In this document: positions 26,887 to 35,136 of the stretch, piece by piece
Layout of the letters: every line of letters begins with the position of its first letter
Position numbering within the stretch: position 1 is the stretch's first letter
DNA from: Ga0077560 sp046330435
GTDB lineage: Bacteria > Actinomycetota > Thermoleophilia > Miltoncostaeales > Miltoncostaeaceae
Direction of reading: 5' to 3'
Assembly (NCBI GenBank): GCA_046330435.1
Contig: JAXLST010000008.1
Location: 124,001 to 188,000 of the forward strand
DNA length: 64,000 nt
Position numbers and translations under genes: made by a program
The notes under the pieces: generated by a model
What the model was told of the DNA's origin: nothing
What the model saw: the letters and a program-made list of their open reading frames with translations, nothing else
The model's database searches: none

Positions 26887-28944
26887 TCAGGCGGTCGCGG
26901 CCGCCACCGCCCGGTCGACGAGGTGCGCGGGCACCTCCTCGTAGCGGGCGAACTCCATCGTGTACTCCCCCTGCCCGCCGGTCATGGCGCGAAGGTCGGG
27001 CGCGTAGCTGAGCATCTCCGACATGGGCACCTCGGCCCGGACGACCTCGAGGTCGCCCACGGCCTCCATGCCGAGCGGGTGCCCGCGGCGGCCGGAGAGG
27101 TCGCCCATCACGTCACCGACGTTGTCCTTCGGGACGGTGACCGCGACGGTCATGATCGGCTCCAGCAGCACGGGGTGGGCCTTCGCGAGCGCCGCCTTCA
27201 TGCCGAGCTGGCCGGCGATCTTGAACGCCATCTCCGAGGAGTCGACGGCGTGGTACTTGCCGTCGAACACGGTCACGCGGACGTCCACCACCGGGTAGCC
27301 GCCCAGCTCACCGCGCTGCATCGCCTCGATCACGCCCTTCTCGACCGCGGGGATGTACGAGCGCGGGATCGCGCCGCCCACGATCTTGTCGACGAACTCG
27401 AAGCCCGCGCCGTGCGGGAGGGGCTCCACCTCGAGCCAGCAGTCCGCGAACTGCCCGCGTCCGCCGGTCTGCTTCTTGTGCTTGCCCTCCGCCTTCGCGG
27501 AGGCCGTGATGGTCTCCCGGTACGGGACGTGCGGCGGGTGCAGCTCGAAGCCGACGCCGAAGCGCCGCATGAGCCGCTCGCCGGTCACCTCGACGTGCAG
27601 CTGGGACAGGCCGCCGACGATGAGGTCGCCGGTCTGCTCGTCACGGTGCACGTCGAGCGTCGGGTCCTCGTCGCAGAGGCGGCGCAGGGACTGGTACAGC
27701 TTGTCCTCGTCGCCCCCGTCGGCGGCGGTCACCGCGAAGCTCATCACCGCGGGCGGAAGCGTCACGCCCGCCATGGACGGCACCTGGCCGCCGGTGACCA
27801 GCATGTGGCCGGTGCACAGCTCCTTGAGCTTCGCCACGGCGCCGATGTCACCCGGGCCGATCGCCGTGAGGCCCTGGTGGTCCTTGCCCAGCAGGGTGAA
27901 CAGCTGGCCCACGCGCTCCTTGGTGCCGCCGGTGCCGGTCGCCTGGCTGTCGGACGGCAGCACGCCGCTGAAGTTGCGGAGCAGGTTGATGCGGCCGCTG
28001 AACTGGTCGGCGAGGGTCTTGAAGCAATAGACGACCGCGGGGCCGTCCTCGGCGCAGGCCACCTCCACCGGGGAACCGTCGGCGCCCGTCAGCATGCGCG
28101 GCGGGGCCTCCAGCGGGGACGGAAGGGCCTCCACGAGGAGGTCGAGGACGCGGTCGGCGCCCAGGCCGCGGTCGGACGCGGCGCACACCACGGGGAACAG
28201 GCGTCCCTCGCGCACGCCGGTGCGGATCGCGGTGATGAGCTGCTCGGTGCTGATCTCCTCACCGGACAGGTACTTCTCGATGAGCTCGTCGTCGGTCTCG
28301 GCGACGGACTCGACCAGCGCGTCGCGCGCGGCCTGCGCCGCGTCCGCGAGGTCGGCGGGCACGGGACCGGACGCGCCGGTGGCGCCGCCGTCGTAGGTGC
28401 TGGCCGTCATGGAGACGAGGCTGACGACGCCGGACACGCCGGCCTCGGCGCCGATGGGCATCTGCAGTGCGACGCAGCCCGGCGCCATCTCGCGGAGCGC
28501 GGCCATCACCTCGTCGAAGCTGGCGCGCTCGCGGTCGAGCATGTTCACGACCACGGCTCGCGGCAGTCCGAGCTGGTCGCACCGCTGCCAGAGGCGGCGG
28601 GTCTGCAGCTCGACGCCGGACGCCGCGTTCACGACCATGAGGGCCGCGTCGACGGCGGGAAGGACGGACAGGGTGTCCGCGTGGAACGAGGGCTCACCCG
28701 GGGTGTCGAGGAGGTTCACCTTCACGCCCTGCCAGCGGGCGTTCGAGAGCGCGGCGGAGATGGACATCCCCCGGCGCTTCTCCTCCTCTTCGTAGTCCGC
28801 GACCGTGGTCCCGGCGGGTACTTGGCCACGCCGGTTGGTGGATCCGGCGGCGAAGAGCATCGCCTCGACGAGGCTTGTCTTGCCGCAGCCGCGGTGCCCC
28901 AGGACGGCCACGTTGCGGAGCTTGTCAGGGCTCTCGTGGGCCAT
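26887..28944 (-). CDS. Elongation factor G-like GTPase (EF-G2 family)
   Basis: Translational-GTPase paralogue of 685 residues with all EF-G domains: G domain at the N-terminus (P-loop GHRGCGKTS at 16-24), domains II-III, domain IV (GKHKKQTGGRGQFADCWLEV) and domain V (GDLSGRRGHPLGM). The G3 motif reads DTPGEPSF instead of DTPGH and the G4 motif NMLD instead of NKxD, so catalysis or nucleotide specificity may differ from housekeeping EF-G. ATG 28944 has AAAGG 8 nt upstream and beats the GTG 18 nt earlier. Possible ribosome-associated stress role. Confidence 0.9.
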   Translation of the reverse strand: MAHESPDKLRNVAVLGHRGCGKTSLVEAMLFAAGSTNRRGQVPAGTTVADYEEEEKRRGMSISAALSNARWQGVKVNLLDTPGEPSFHADTLSVLPAVDAALMVVNAASGVELQTRRLWQRCDQLGLPRAVVVNMLDRERASFDEVMAALREMAPGCVALQMPIGAEAGVSGVVSLVSMTASTYDGGATGASGPVPADLADAAQAARDALVESVAETDDELIEKYLSGEEISTEQLITAIRTGVREGRLFPVVCAASDRGLGADRVLDLLVEALPSPLEAPPRMLTGADGSPVEVACAEDGPAVVYCFKTLADQFSGRINLLRNFSGVLPSDSQATGTGGTKERVGQLFTLLGKDHQGLTAIGPGDIGAVAKLKELCTGHMLVTGGQVPSMAGVTLPPAVMSFAVTAADGGDEDKLYQSLRRLCDEDPTLDVHRDEQTGDLIVGGLSQLHVEVTGERLMRRFGVGFELHPPHVPYRETITASAKAEGKHKKQTGGRGQFADCWLEVEPLPHGAGFEFVDKIVGGAIPRSYIPAVEKGVIEAMQRGELGGYPVVDVRVTVFDGKYHAVDSSEMAFKIAGQLGMKAALAKAHPVLLEPIMTVAVTVPKDNVGDVMGDLSGRRGHPLGMEAVGDLEVVRAEVPMSEMLSYAPDLRAMTGGQGEYTMEFARYEEVPAHLVDRAVAAATA

Positions 28945-29039
28945 CTTCGTGCCTTTCGTCACGTAGGGTCGGGAGCCAAGGGTACCCCCGATCCCGTCCC
29001 GCGCGCGAGGGGAATTTCGATGAGGTCTGCTGCGGTCGC

Positions 29040-29066
29040 ACCCCCGCGGGCTGCGGGGGTCCCGCA
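29040..29066 (-). terminator. Overlapping GC hairpins after the sigma gene
   Basis: Two alternative stems: ACCCCCGC/GCGGGGGT (29040-29060) and TGCGGG-GGT-CCCGCA (29052-29066). The second has the same form as the hairpin at 10085. They lie between the sigma gene stop and the EF-G-like gene. No T-run. Confidence 0.45.
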
Positions 29067-29073
29067 GGCGGGC

Positions 29074-29883
29074 CTATGCGGCCTCGCCGTCCCCCTGCAT
29101 GCGGCCCTTGAGCCGGAGGATCGCCTTGGTGTGCAGCTGGCTGACCCGGCTCTCGGTGACGCCCAGCACCTCGCCGATCTCCCGGAGGGTGAGCTGGTCG
29201 TAGTAGTAGAGCGCGATCACGATCTTCTCCCGCTCGGGCAGGCGGGCGATCGCGTCGGCCAGCGTGTCGCGCAGCTCGGTGATGTCGAGCAGGGCGGCGG
29301 GGTCCGACAGGCGCTGGTCGCCGATGGTGTCGATGAGCGCCAGCGGCTCGCCGCCGGAGTTCACGTTCCACATCTCGTCGAGCGCCACGATCGAGCTGTT
29401 GGAGATCTGGGTGATGGCGGCCTGGAACTCCTCCATCTCCATGCCCAGCGCCGCGGCGAGCTCCTCGTCGGTGGGGACCCGCTGCAGCTTGTGCTCCAGC
29501 TCGGCGGCCTTCTGCTCGATCTGGCGGGCGCGGGCGCGCACGGACCGCGGCACCCAGTCCAGGGACCGCAGCTCGTCGATGATGGCGCCCTTGATGCGGG
29601 CCACCGCGTACGTCTCGAACTTCACCTGGCGGCCGGGGTCGAACCGGTCGACGGCGCCGATGAGGCCCATGAGGCCGTACGAGATGAGGTCCTTCTCCTC
29701 CACGTGCGCGGGGAGGGCGCTGCTCATGCGGCCCGCGACGTACTTGACGAGCGGGGCGTATGTGAGGATGAGCCGTTCCTTCGCACCGTTGTCGGCGTGC
29801 GCCTTGAAGCGGCGCCACAACATGCGAAGTTCCTCGTCACCCTGGGCTGCGCCCCCTGCGGCTGACTGCATGTCCCAGCTCAC
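29074..29883 (-). CDS. WhiG/FliA-family (sigma-28) RNA polymerase sigma factor
   Basis: Sigma factor of 269 residues. Region 2 has LVKYVAGRMSSALPAHVEEKDL and GLMGLIGAVDRFDPGRQVKFETYA. Region 3 has IIDELRSLDWVPRSVR, typical of sigma-28. Region 4 carries the HTH LTLREIGEVLGVTESRVSQLHTKA (in two parts). GTG start after GGGGAG. No flagellar genes are in view, so a WhiG-like developmental or stress role is as plausible as motility. Confidence 0.92.
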   Translation of the reverse strand: MSWDMQSAAGGAAQGDEELRMLWRRFKAHADNGAKERLILTYAPLVKYVAGRMSSALPAHVEEKDLISYGLMGLIGAVDRFDPGRQVKFETYAVARIKGAIIDELRSLDWVPRSVRARARQIEQKAAELEHKLQRVPTDEELAAALGMEMEEFQAAITQISNSSIVALDEMWNVNSGGEPLALIDTIGDQRLSDPAALLDITELRDTLADAIARLPEREKIVIALYYYDQLTLREIGEVLGVTESRVSQLHTKAILRLKGRMQGDGEAA

Positions 29884-29917
29884 GCGGCTCCCCGCTCGGC
29901 AAAACGACCGGAGCAGT

Positions 29918-30223
29918 CTAGCGGTCGTTCCCGGTGTTCCCCGAATCGCCCGCGCTCCCGCCGTTTTTCAGCAGGTAGACGAGGTCCCCGACGGCCGCGA
30001 CGCGCAGGGCGCCGAGCGCCCCCAGCAGCCCGGGCAGCGGCACGTCGCCCTGGGTGAGGATGAGCAGGATCACCATGTTCCCGGCGAGCCACACGAACCC
30101 GCGCACGATCATCTGCGCGTAGATGTGGCCCACGCCGGGGACCGCGACGTTCAGCAGCACGGCCAGCAGCCAGAACAGCTTCCCGCTGCGCGGCGGCGGC
30201 ACGGGGGGACGGCGGGAGCTCAT
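29918..30223 (-). CDS. Small membrane protein
   Basis: 101 residues with a Pro/Arg-rich N-terminus and two to three hydrophobic spans (LFWLLAVLLNVAVPGVGHIY, GFVWLAGNMVILLIL). The PGVGHIYAQ stretch resembles small TM2-like proteins. Its ATG overlaps the stop of the upstream metallo-hydrolase gene (ATGA). Function unknown. Confidence 0.75.
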   Translation of the reverse strand: MSSRRPPVPPPRSGKLFWLLAVLLNVAVPGVGHIYAQMIVRGFVWLAGNMVILLILTQGDVPLPGLLGALGALRVAAVGDLVYLLKNGGSAGDSGNTGNDR

Positions 30224-30978
30224 GCGGCCACCTCCACGTCCTGCAGGGCCCAGTCCACCGGCATCGCGGCGGCCGAGCGGGCCCGCGCGAGCGCGGCGTC
30301 CCGGTCGTGCTCCGGGTAGCAGTGGGTGAGCAGCAGGCGCCGGGCGCCCGCCCGGTTGGCGATCGCCGCGGCCTGCCCGGCGTCCAGATGCGCCAGCCCG
30401 TCGGGCACCGGGTCGGCGCCGGAGGAGCATTCGGCCACCAGCAGGTCCGCGTCGCGGGCGAGCTCGGCGAGCTCGTCGCACTCCGCGCAGTCCGCTCCGT
30501 ACACGAGGGACCTCCCGTCCAGGTCGAGCCGCACCGCGTAGGTGGGCTTGAGATGCGGCACCTCGCGGTACCGGAGTTCCAGTCCGCCGCCCAGGTCCAG
30601 CGCGCCGCGGTCGCCCGCGAACGCCTCGAAGGCGAACGCGCGGTCCCAGCCGTCCTCCCCCGCGAAGGAGGTCATCCGCTCCCGCGTGCCCTCCGGCGCC
30701 AGGACGCGCAGCCGGCGGCCGCTGCCCGGGCCCCACGCCATGTACACCCGCAGCGACAGCAGGTCGGCGCAGTGGTCCGGGTGCAGGTGGGAGATCACGA
30801 GCAGCTCCAGGTCCTGCGGGGCCACGTGGGCCTGCAGCCGGTTGAGCGCGCCCGCCCCCAGGTCCAGGCACACCGCCCTGCCGCCGGCGCGGACCAGGTA
30901 GCAGCTCTGCGCCTCGCCGGGCCGTGCGTATGCGGGGCCCACCCCCACGGGGGTGAGCGTGAGCGGTGCCGGGGTCAC
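30220..30978 (-). CDS. Metallo-beta-lactamase-fold hydrolase (RNase Z-like group)
   Basis: 252-residue protein. Metal motif SHLHPDHCADL (HxHxDH), later Asp in VYGADCAEC, DLLVAECSS and a final His in LLLTHCYPEHD. The pattern and size match the RNase Z/arylsulfatase-like branch rather than true beta-lactamases. GTG start at 30978 overlaps the stop of the EamA exporter gene (GTGA) and its own stop overlaps the next gene, so three genes form one translationally coupled operon. Confidence 0.87.
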   Translation of the reverse strand: MTPAPLTLTPVGVGPAYARPGEAQSCYLVRAGGRAVCLDLGAGALNRLQAHVAPQDLELLVISHLHPDHCADLLSLRVYMAWGPGSGRRLRVLAPEGTRERMTSFAGEDGWDRAFAFEAFAGDRGALDLGGGLELRYREVPHLKPTYAVRLDLDGRSLVYGADCAECDELAELARDADLLVAECSSGADPVPDGLAHLDAGQAAAIANRAGARRLLLTHCYPEHDRDAALARARSAAAMPVDWALQDVEVAA

Positions 30979-31862
30979 GCCGGGGAGTCTGCCGGATCCG
31001 CCGGAACCGGGCGCCGGGACGTGGCGACCCACGATCCGGCGGCGATCAGCGCCATGCCGGCGAGCATCGCCGCGGTGAGGGGCTCGTCGAGCACCAGCAC
31101 GCCGGCGATCACGGCCACCACCGGGTTCACGTAGGTGATGAGGATGGCCCGCACCCCGCCGATCTCGGCGATGAGCCCCATGTAGAGCACCAAGGCGAGG
31201 GCGGTGCATCCCAGCCCCAGGCCCACCAGGGACCACAGCACCTTCCCGGACGGCACCTCCGCCGGCAGGCTCGCCGCGGCGAAGGGCAGCGTCATCGCCG
31301 CCGCCGCGGCGCACACCACGGCCATCATCCCGGTGGCGGGCAGGTCGCTGAACCGCACCCGCATCCAGATCACCGCCACCGAGTAGCAGGCGACCGCCCC
31401 CAGGATCATCGCGACGCCGGTCAGCGCGTCCCGGTCGCCGCCGACGTCGACGCCCACCAGCATCGCCACCCCGCCCAGGCCCAGGGCCATGCCCGCCAGG
31501 TTCAACGGGCCCACCCGGTCATGGCCGGTGAGGGCCCCAACGCCGGCGGCCATGAACGGCCCCGTGGCGATGACGATCGCGGTGAGCGAGGAGCTCACGT
31601 GGCGCTCGCCGGCGGAGATGAGGGTGAACGGCACGGCGATCTCCAGGGCGGCGAGCCCGAGCAGGTCGGGCCAGCGGTGCCGCACCGCGCGCAGGCCGCC
31701 GGTGGCCGCGGCCAGCGGCACCAGCACGGCGGCGGCGAGCAGCGTCCGGGCGGCGACCACGCCCACCGGCGACACCTCCTCCACCGCGACCTTGATCATG
31801 AGGTACGGCACGCCCCACAGCACGGAGACGGCCGCGAACAGCGCCCAGGCTCGCGGACTCAC
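30975..31862 (-). CDS. EamA/DMT-superfamily transporter
   Basis: 295 residues with ten hydrophobic spans in two EamA repeats (repeat 1 starts ALFAAVSVLWGVPYLMIKVA, repeat 2 contains ACYSVAVIWMRVRFSDL). Probable metabolite exporter of unknown substrate. The GTG start at 31862 is favoured because a TACCCT -10 motif ends 7 nt upstream on the same strand; an upstream ATG would overlap the divergent lipoprotein gene. Confidence 0.87.
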   Translation of the reverse strand: MSPRAWALFAAVSVLWGVPYLMIKVAVEEVSPVGVVAARTLLAAAVLVPLAAATGGLRAVRHRWPDLLGLAALEIAVPFTLISAGERHVSSSLTAIVIATGPFMAAGVGALTGHDRVGPLNLAGMALGLGGVAMLVGVDVGGDRDALTGVAMILGAVACYSVAVIWMRVRFSDLPATGMMAVVCAAAAAMTLPFAAASLPAEVPSGKVLWSLVGLGLGCTALALVLYMGLIAEIGGVRAILITYVNPVVAVIAGVLVLDEPLTAAMLAGMALIAAGSWVATSRRPVPADPADSPA

Positions 31863-31869
31863 GGGCCGC

Positions 31870-31904
31870 AGGGTACGCCCGCCGCGGCGGGCGCGTGGTA
31901 TACC
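31870..31904. promoter_or_regulatory. Back-to-back -10 elements of two leaderless genes
   Basis: Minus strand TACCCT (31875-31870) ends 7 nt before GTG 31862. Plus strand TATACC (31899-31904) ends 7 nt before ATG 31912. Only about 50 bp separate the two start codons. Confidence 0.45.
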
Positions 31905-31911
31905 CGCGGTC

Positions 31912-32812
31912 ATGCTCCGCGCCCCCATCCGCCGGACGGCCGCACTGGCCGCGGCGACCGCGACGCTCGCCCTGGCCGCCGGATGCGGTGGCGGCGGCGA
32001 CTCCGGGCCCGACCGCACCGAGGGCCTGTCCCCCGCCCAGCTGGTGCAGCGCACCGCCGAGGCCGCGCAGGGGCTCAAGAGCTTCCGGCTGGACTTCGAG
32101 GGCACCGCCCAGACCGACCTGGCGCCGTCGGCGCTGGAGGGCGCCGGCACCGCCGGCCTGGCGCTGCGCGGGCCCATCCCGTTCAGCGGCGCCGGCCCGG
32201 TCATCCCGCCCGACCGCTTCGCCTTCGACGTCACCGCCGAGCTGAGCCGCCTGCCCGTGCAGGCCAACCTCACCCGCGCCGGCGACGACCTGTACCTGTC
32301 GGCGCTCGGCCGCGACTTCAAGCTCCAGGTGCCGGCCGCGACCGTCCGGCAGCTGGACGCGCGTGCCGTGTTCCCCACGCTGGCCGGGTGGATCTCCGAC
32401 CCCAGGCGCGACGGCGAGGAGGACGTGGACGGCGAGCGCGGTGCGGCTGGTGGGCGGCGTGGACGCCCAGGCGGCCGCCGCCGACCTCGGCCCCGGTCCT
32501 GCAGGCGGCCCTGGGCTGCTGGGCGGCGACGCCCCCACCCCGCAGGACCTGCAGCGCACCGCCACCCGCCTGCAGCGGGCGCTGGGCGACAGCACCGTCA
32601 CGGTGTGGGTGCGGACGTCCGACCTCCTGCCCGCGCGCCTGCGCGTGCAGCTGGACCTCCCGGACGGCTCGGCCCTGTCGTCGCAGCTGCGTTCCGCGAG
32701 CCTGGACCTCACGGTCGAGCTCTCCGACTACGACGGGAACCTCGAGGTGAGCCCGCCGCAGGGCGCCTCGCCGCTGGACCTGGGGAACCTGCAGGGCCTG
32801 CTGGGCGGCTAG
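31912..32812 (+). pseudogene. LppX/LprG-like lipoprotein, frameshifted
   Basis: N-terminal half from ATG 31912: signal peptide with lipobox LALAAGC, then LVQRTAEAAQGLKSFRLDFEG, a typical LppX/LolA-like opening (lipid-carrying beta-barrel lipoproteins). After EEDVDGER (near 32438) the matching C-terminal half (LVGGVDAQAAAADLG to DLGNLQGLLGG) is in another frame. Loss of one CG from a CGCGCG run would explain it. The TAG at 32810 interlocks with the stop of the convergent rpiB-like gene. Confidence 0.75.
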
Positions 32813-33255
32813 CCCTCCCCCGCCTCCAGGCGCCGCAGGACCGCGACGTTGCGGACGTCGAAGTCGTCGGTGCCCTCCGGCTCCTCCAGGAACGCCGCCA
32901 GGATCTCGCGTCCCAGCGGCTCACCGGTGACCCGCAGCGACAGGGCCAGCACGTTGGCGTGGTTGTAGCGGCGGGCCATGCGGGCGGTCTCCGCGTCGCC
33001 GCACAGCGCCGCGCGGGCGCCGTCCACCTTGTTCGCGGCGATCGAGGCCCCGGTGCCCGACCAGCACAGCACCACGCCCCGCTCGGCCTCACCGGCCGCG
33101 ACCCGCCGGGCGACCTCGGAGGACACCTCCGCCCACTCCTGCTCCCCGCCCGCCAGCGGCCCCACGGCGTCCACCTCGTGGCCCAGCCGCACGAGCTCGT
33201 CCACCACGGCGGTGGCGAGCGGCGTGATCTCGTCGGAACCGACCGCGATCCTCAT
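32809..33255 (-). CDS. RpiB/LacAB-family sugar-phosphate isomerase
   Basis: 148-residue protein, the usual size. Starts MRIAVGSDE (the family usually has GxDHxG, and here the His is absent: DEITPLA). It keeps the signature VVLCWSGTGASIAANKVDGARAAL (in two parts) with an active-site Cys-region variant, then ARRYNHANVLALSLR. Probably interconverts ribose- and ribulose-5-phosphate or related sugars. AGGA ribosome site. Confidence 0.88.
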   Translation of the reverse strand: MRIAVGSDEITPLATAVVDELVRLGHEVDAVGPLAGGEQEWAEVSSEVARRVAAGEAERGVVLCWSGTGASIAANKVDGARAALCGDAETARMARRYNHANVLALSLRVTGEPLGREILAAFLEEPEGTDDFDVRNVAVLRRLEAGEG

Positions 33256-33294
33256 GGGCGTGTCCTTGCGGGGTCCTGGCCGGGCGGCGTTGGC

Positions 33295-33300
33295 TAGTCT
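33295..33300 (+). promoter_or_regulatory. Candidate -10 element of a leaderless transcript (TAGTCT)
   Basis: TAGTCT ends 7 nt before ATG 33308, which has no ribosome site. Confidence 0.45.
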
Positions 33301-33307
33301 GGCAGGC

Positions 33308-33943
33308 ATGGTGATCAAGGGCGGGACCTTCGGCCCGGTCGCCACCAACACCTACGTCGTGTTCGAGGAACAGGGCGGCGAGGCGCTGGTGATCGACCCC
33401 GCGGCCGGCAGCGAGAAGTGGGTGCAGCACACCCTGGAGGCGAACGGCCTCACCCCTCTGGCCGTGCTCGCGACGCACGGGCACTGGGACCACGTGGTGG
33501 AGTGCCACGTGTGGGACCGGCGCGGCGTGCCCATCTGGGCCGGCACCGGTGACGAGGACTGGATGCGGGCCCCGGCGCCCTTCAACCCCGCCCTGTTCGG
33601 CAACCCGCCGCCCACCCCCGGCGTCGAGCTCGCCCGGGTGCTGGTGGAGGGCGACGTGGTGGAGCTCGGCGGCCTGCGGCTGCGGATGATGCACACACCC
33701 GGCCACTCCCCCGGCTGCTATGTGGCGTGGGAGGAGACCGCCGGGGAGGCGATCGTGGGCGACCTGGTGTTCGCCCAGGGCATCGGCCGCACCGACTTCC
33801 CGGGCAGCAGCCACCACCACATGCTCAAGAGCCTGCACCGCATCTTCGACGAGCTGCCGAAGCACACGCGCATCTACCCGGGCCACGGCCCGTGGGGCGT
33901 CACCATCGAGGACGCCGAGCCCTGGGCCAGGATGTTCATGTGA
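33308..33943 (+). CDS. Glyoxalase II-like metallo-beta-lactamase-fold hydrolase
   Basis: 211 residues. Opening GPVATNTYVVFEE and metal motif ATHGHWDHV (HxHxDH), then HTPGHSPG, GDLVFAQGIGRTDFPG and a final PGHGPWG, as in YcbL/GloB-type thioester hydrolases. Its stop overlaps the GTG of the Mrp gene (GTGA), so the two are co-translated. Confidence 0.9.
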   Translation: MVIKGGTFGPVATNTYVVFEEQGGEALVIDPAAGSEKWVQHTLEANGLTPLAVLATHGHWDHVVECHVWDRRGVPIWAGTGDEDWMRAPAPFNPALFGNPPPTPGVELARVLVEGDVVELGGLRLRMMHTPGHSPGCYVAWEETAGEAIVGDLVFAQGIGRTDFPGSSHHHMLKSLHRIFDELPKHTRIYPGHGPWGVTIEDAEPWARMFM

Positions 33944-35034
33944 GCGTGACCCGCGATCAGGTGATGGCGGCCCTCCAGGCCGTCGAGGACCCGGAGCTGC
34001 GCCGCAGCATCGTCGCCCTCGGCATGGTGGGCGAGGTCGCGGTGGACGGCGGCAGGGTGTCGGTGGCGATCAAGCTCACCGTCGCCGGTTGCCCGCTCAA
34101 GGCGGAGATCCAGCGCCGCGTGACGGCCGCGGTGGAGGCGCTGCCCGGCGTCGAGACGATCCACGTGACCCTCGACACCATGACCGACGAGGAGCGCCTC
34201 GGGCTGCGCACCTCGGTGGGCGGCGGCCCAGGCCGGCCGTCCCCGTTCGTGGAGGGGTCGCGCACGCAGGTCATCGGGATCGCCTCGGGCAAGGGCGGGG
34301 TCGGCAAGTCCAGCATCACCGCGAACCTCGCGATGGCGCTCGCCGGCCGCGGCCACTCGGTGGCCCTCCTGGACGCCGACGTCTACGGGTACTCCATCCC
34401 CCGCATGATGGGCGTGCAGCGCCCCGCCGTGATGATGGACGACCTCATCATCCCCGTGGAGTCGCACGGCGTGCGGATCATGAGCATCGGCTTCCTCACC
34501 GAGGAGGACTCGCCGGTCATCTGGCGCGGGCCGATGCTCCACAAGGCCCTCACCTCGTTCGTCACCGACACGTTCTGGGACGACCCGGACTACCTGCTCG
34601 TGGACCTGCCGCCCGGCACCGGCGACGTGTCGCTGTCGATCGCGCAGCTGCTGCCCACCGCGACCCTGGTGATCGTCACCACGCCGCAGATGGCCGCGCA
34701 GCGCGTCGCCCGCCGGGCGGCGGCGATGGCGAAGCGCGTGGACCTGCCGGTCGCGGGCGTGATCGAGAACATGAGCTGGTTCGTGGCGCCCGACACCGGC
34801 GCCCGGTACGAGGTGTTCTCGGGCGGCGGCGGCCCCTCCCTGGCCGCCGAGCTGGGCGTGCCGCTGCTGGGCCAGATCCCGCTGGAGAGCGCGGTCGCGA
34901 TGGCCGGCGACGAGGGCCTGCCCGTGGTGGCCGCCCGCCCGGACTCGCCCGCCGCCCAGGCGCTCTCGCGCACGGCCGGCCTGCTCGAGCAGGCGGTGCC
35001 GGTGCGCTCCTCCCAGCCCGCGCCCACGGGCTGA
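33940..35034 (+). CDS. Mrp/NBP35-family P-loop ATPase (Fe-S carrier)
   Basis: 364 residues: an N-terminal MIP18/DUF59 domain (1-90) with AGCPLKAEIQRRV, then a deviant Walker A ATPase (SGKGGVGKSS, DADVYGYSIP, LVDLPPGTGD). This family moves or assembles Fe-S clusters. The CxxC cluster-binding pair usually found near the end is missing: the region reads ENMSWFVAPDTGARYEVF. GTG at 33940 overlaps the upstream stop; a second GTG is at 33946. Confidence 0.92.
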   Translation: MSVTRDQVMAALQAVEDPELRRSIVALGMVGEVAVDGGRVSVAIKLTVAGCPLKAEIQRRVTAAVEALPGVETIHVTLDTMTDEERLGLRTSVGGGPGRPSPFVEGSRTQVIGIASGKGGVGKSSITANLAMALAGRGHSVALLDADVYGYSIPRMMGVQRPAVMMDDLIIPVESHGVRIMSIGFLTEEDSPVIWRGPMLHKALTSFVTDTFWDDPDYLLVDLPPGTGDVSLSIAQLLPTATLVIVTTPQMAAQRVARRAAAMAKRVDLPVAGVIENMSWFVAPDTGARYEVFSGGGGPSLAAELGVPLLGQIPLESAVAMAGDEGLPVVAARPDSPAAQALSRTAGLLEQAVPVRSSQPAPTG

Positions 35035-35136
35035 CGGCCGTGCGCACCCGTCCCCCGCGTGCGGCACGCCCCGCGCGGGGTATGGGTGGTGGGACGCCGG
35101 GCGGCCCCGCCCGGGCCCGGACGGGAGGGGCTGAGG

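Noticed and set aside
26923..29865. 980-residue plus-strand open frame opposite the EF-G-like and sigma genes
   Set aside because: His/Arg/Leu/Gly-rich translation without domains; both minus-strand genes beneath it are well supported.
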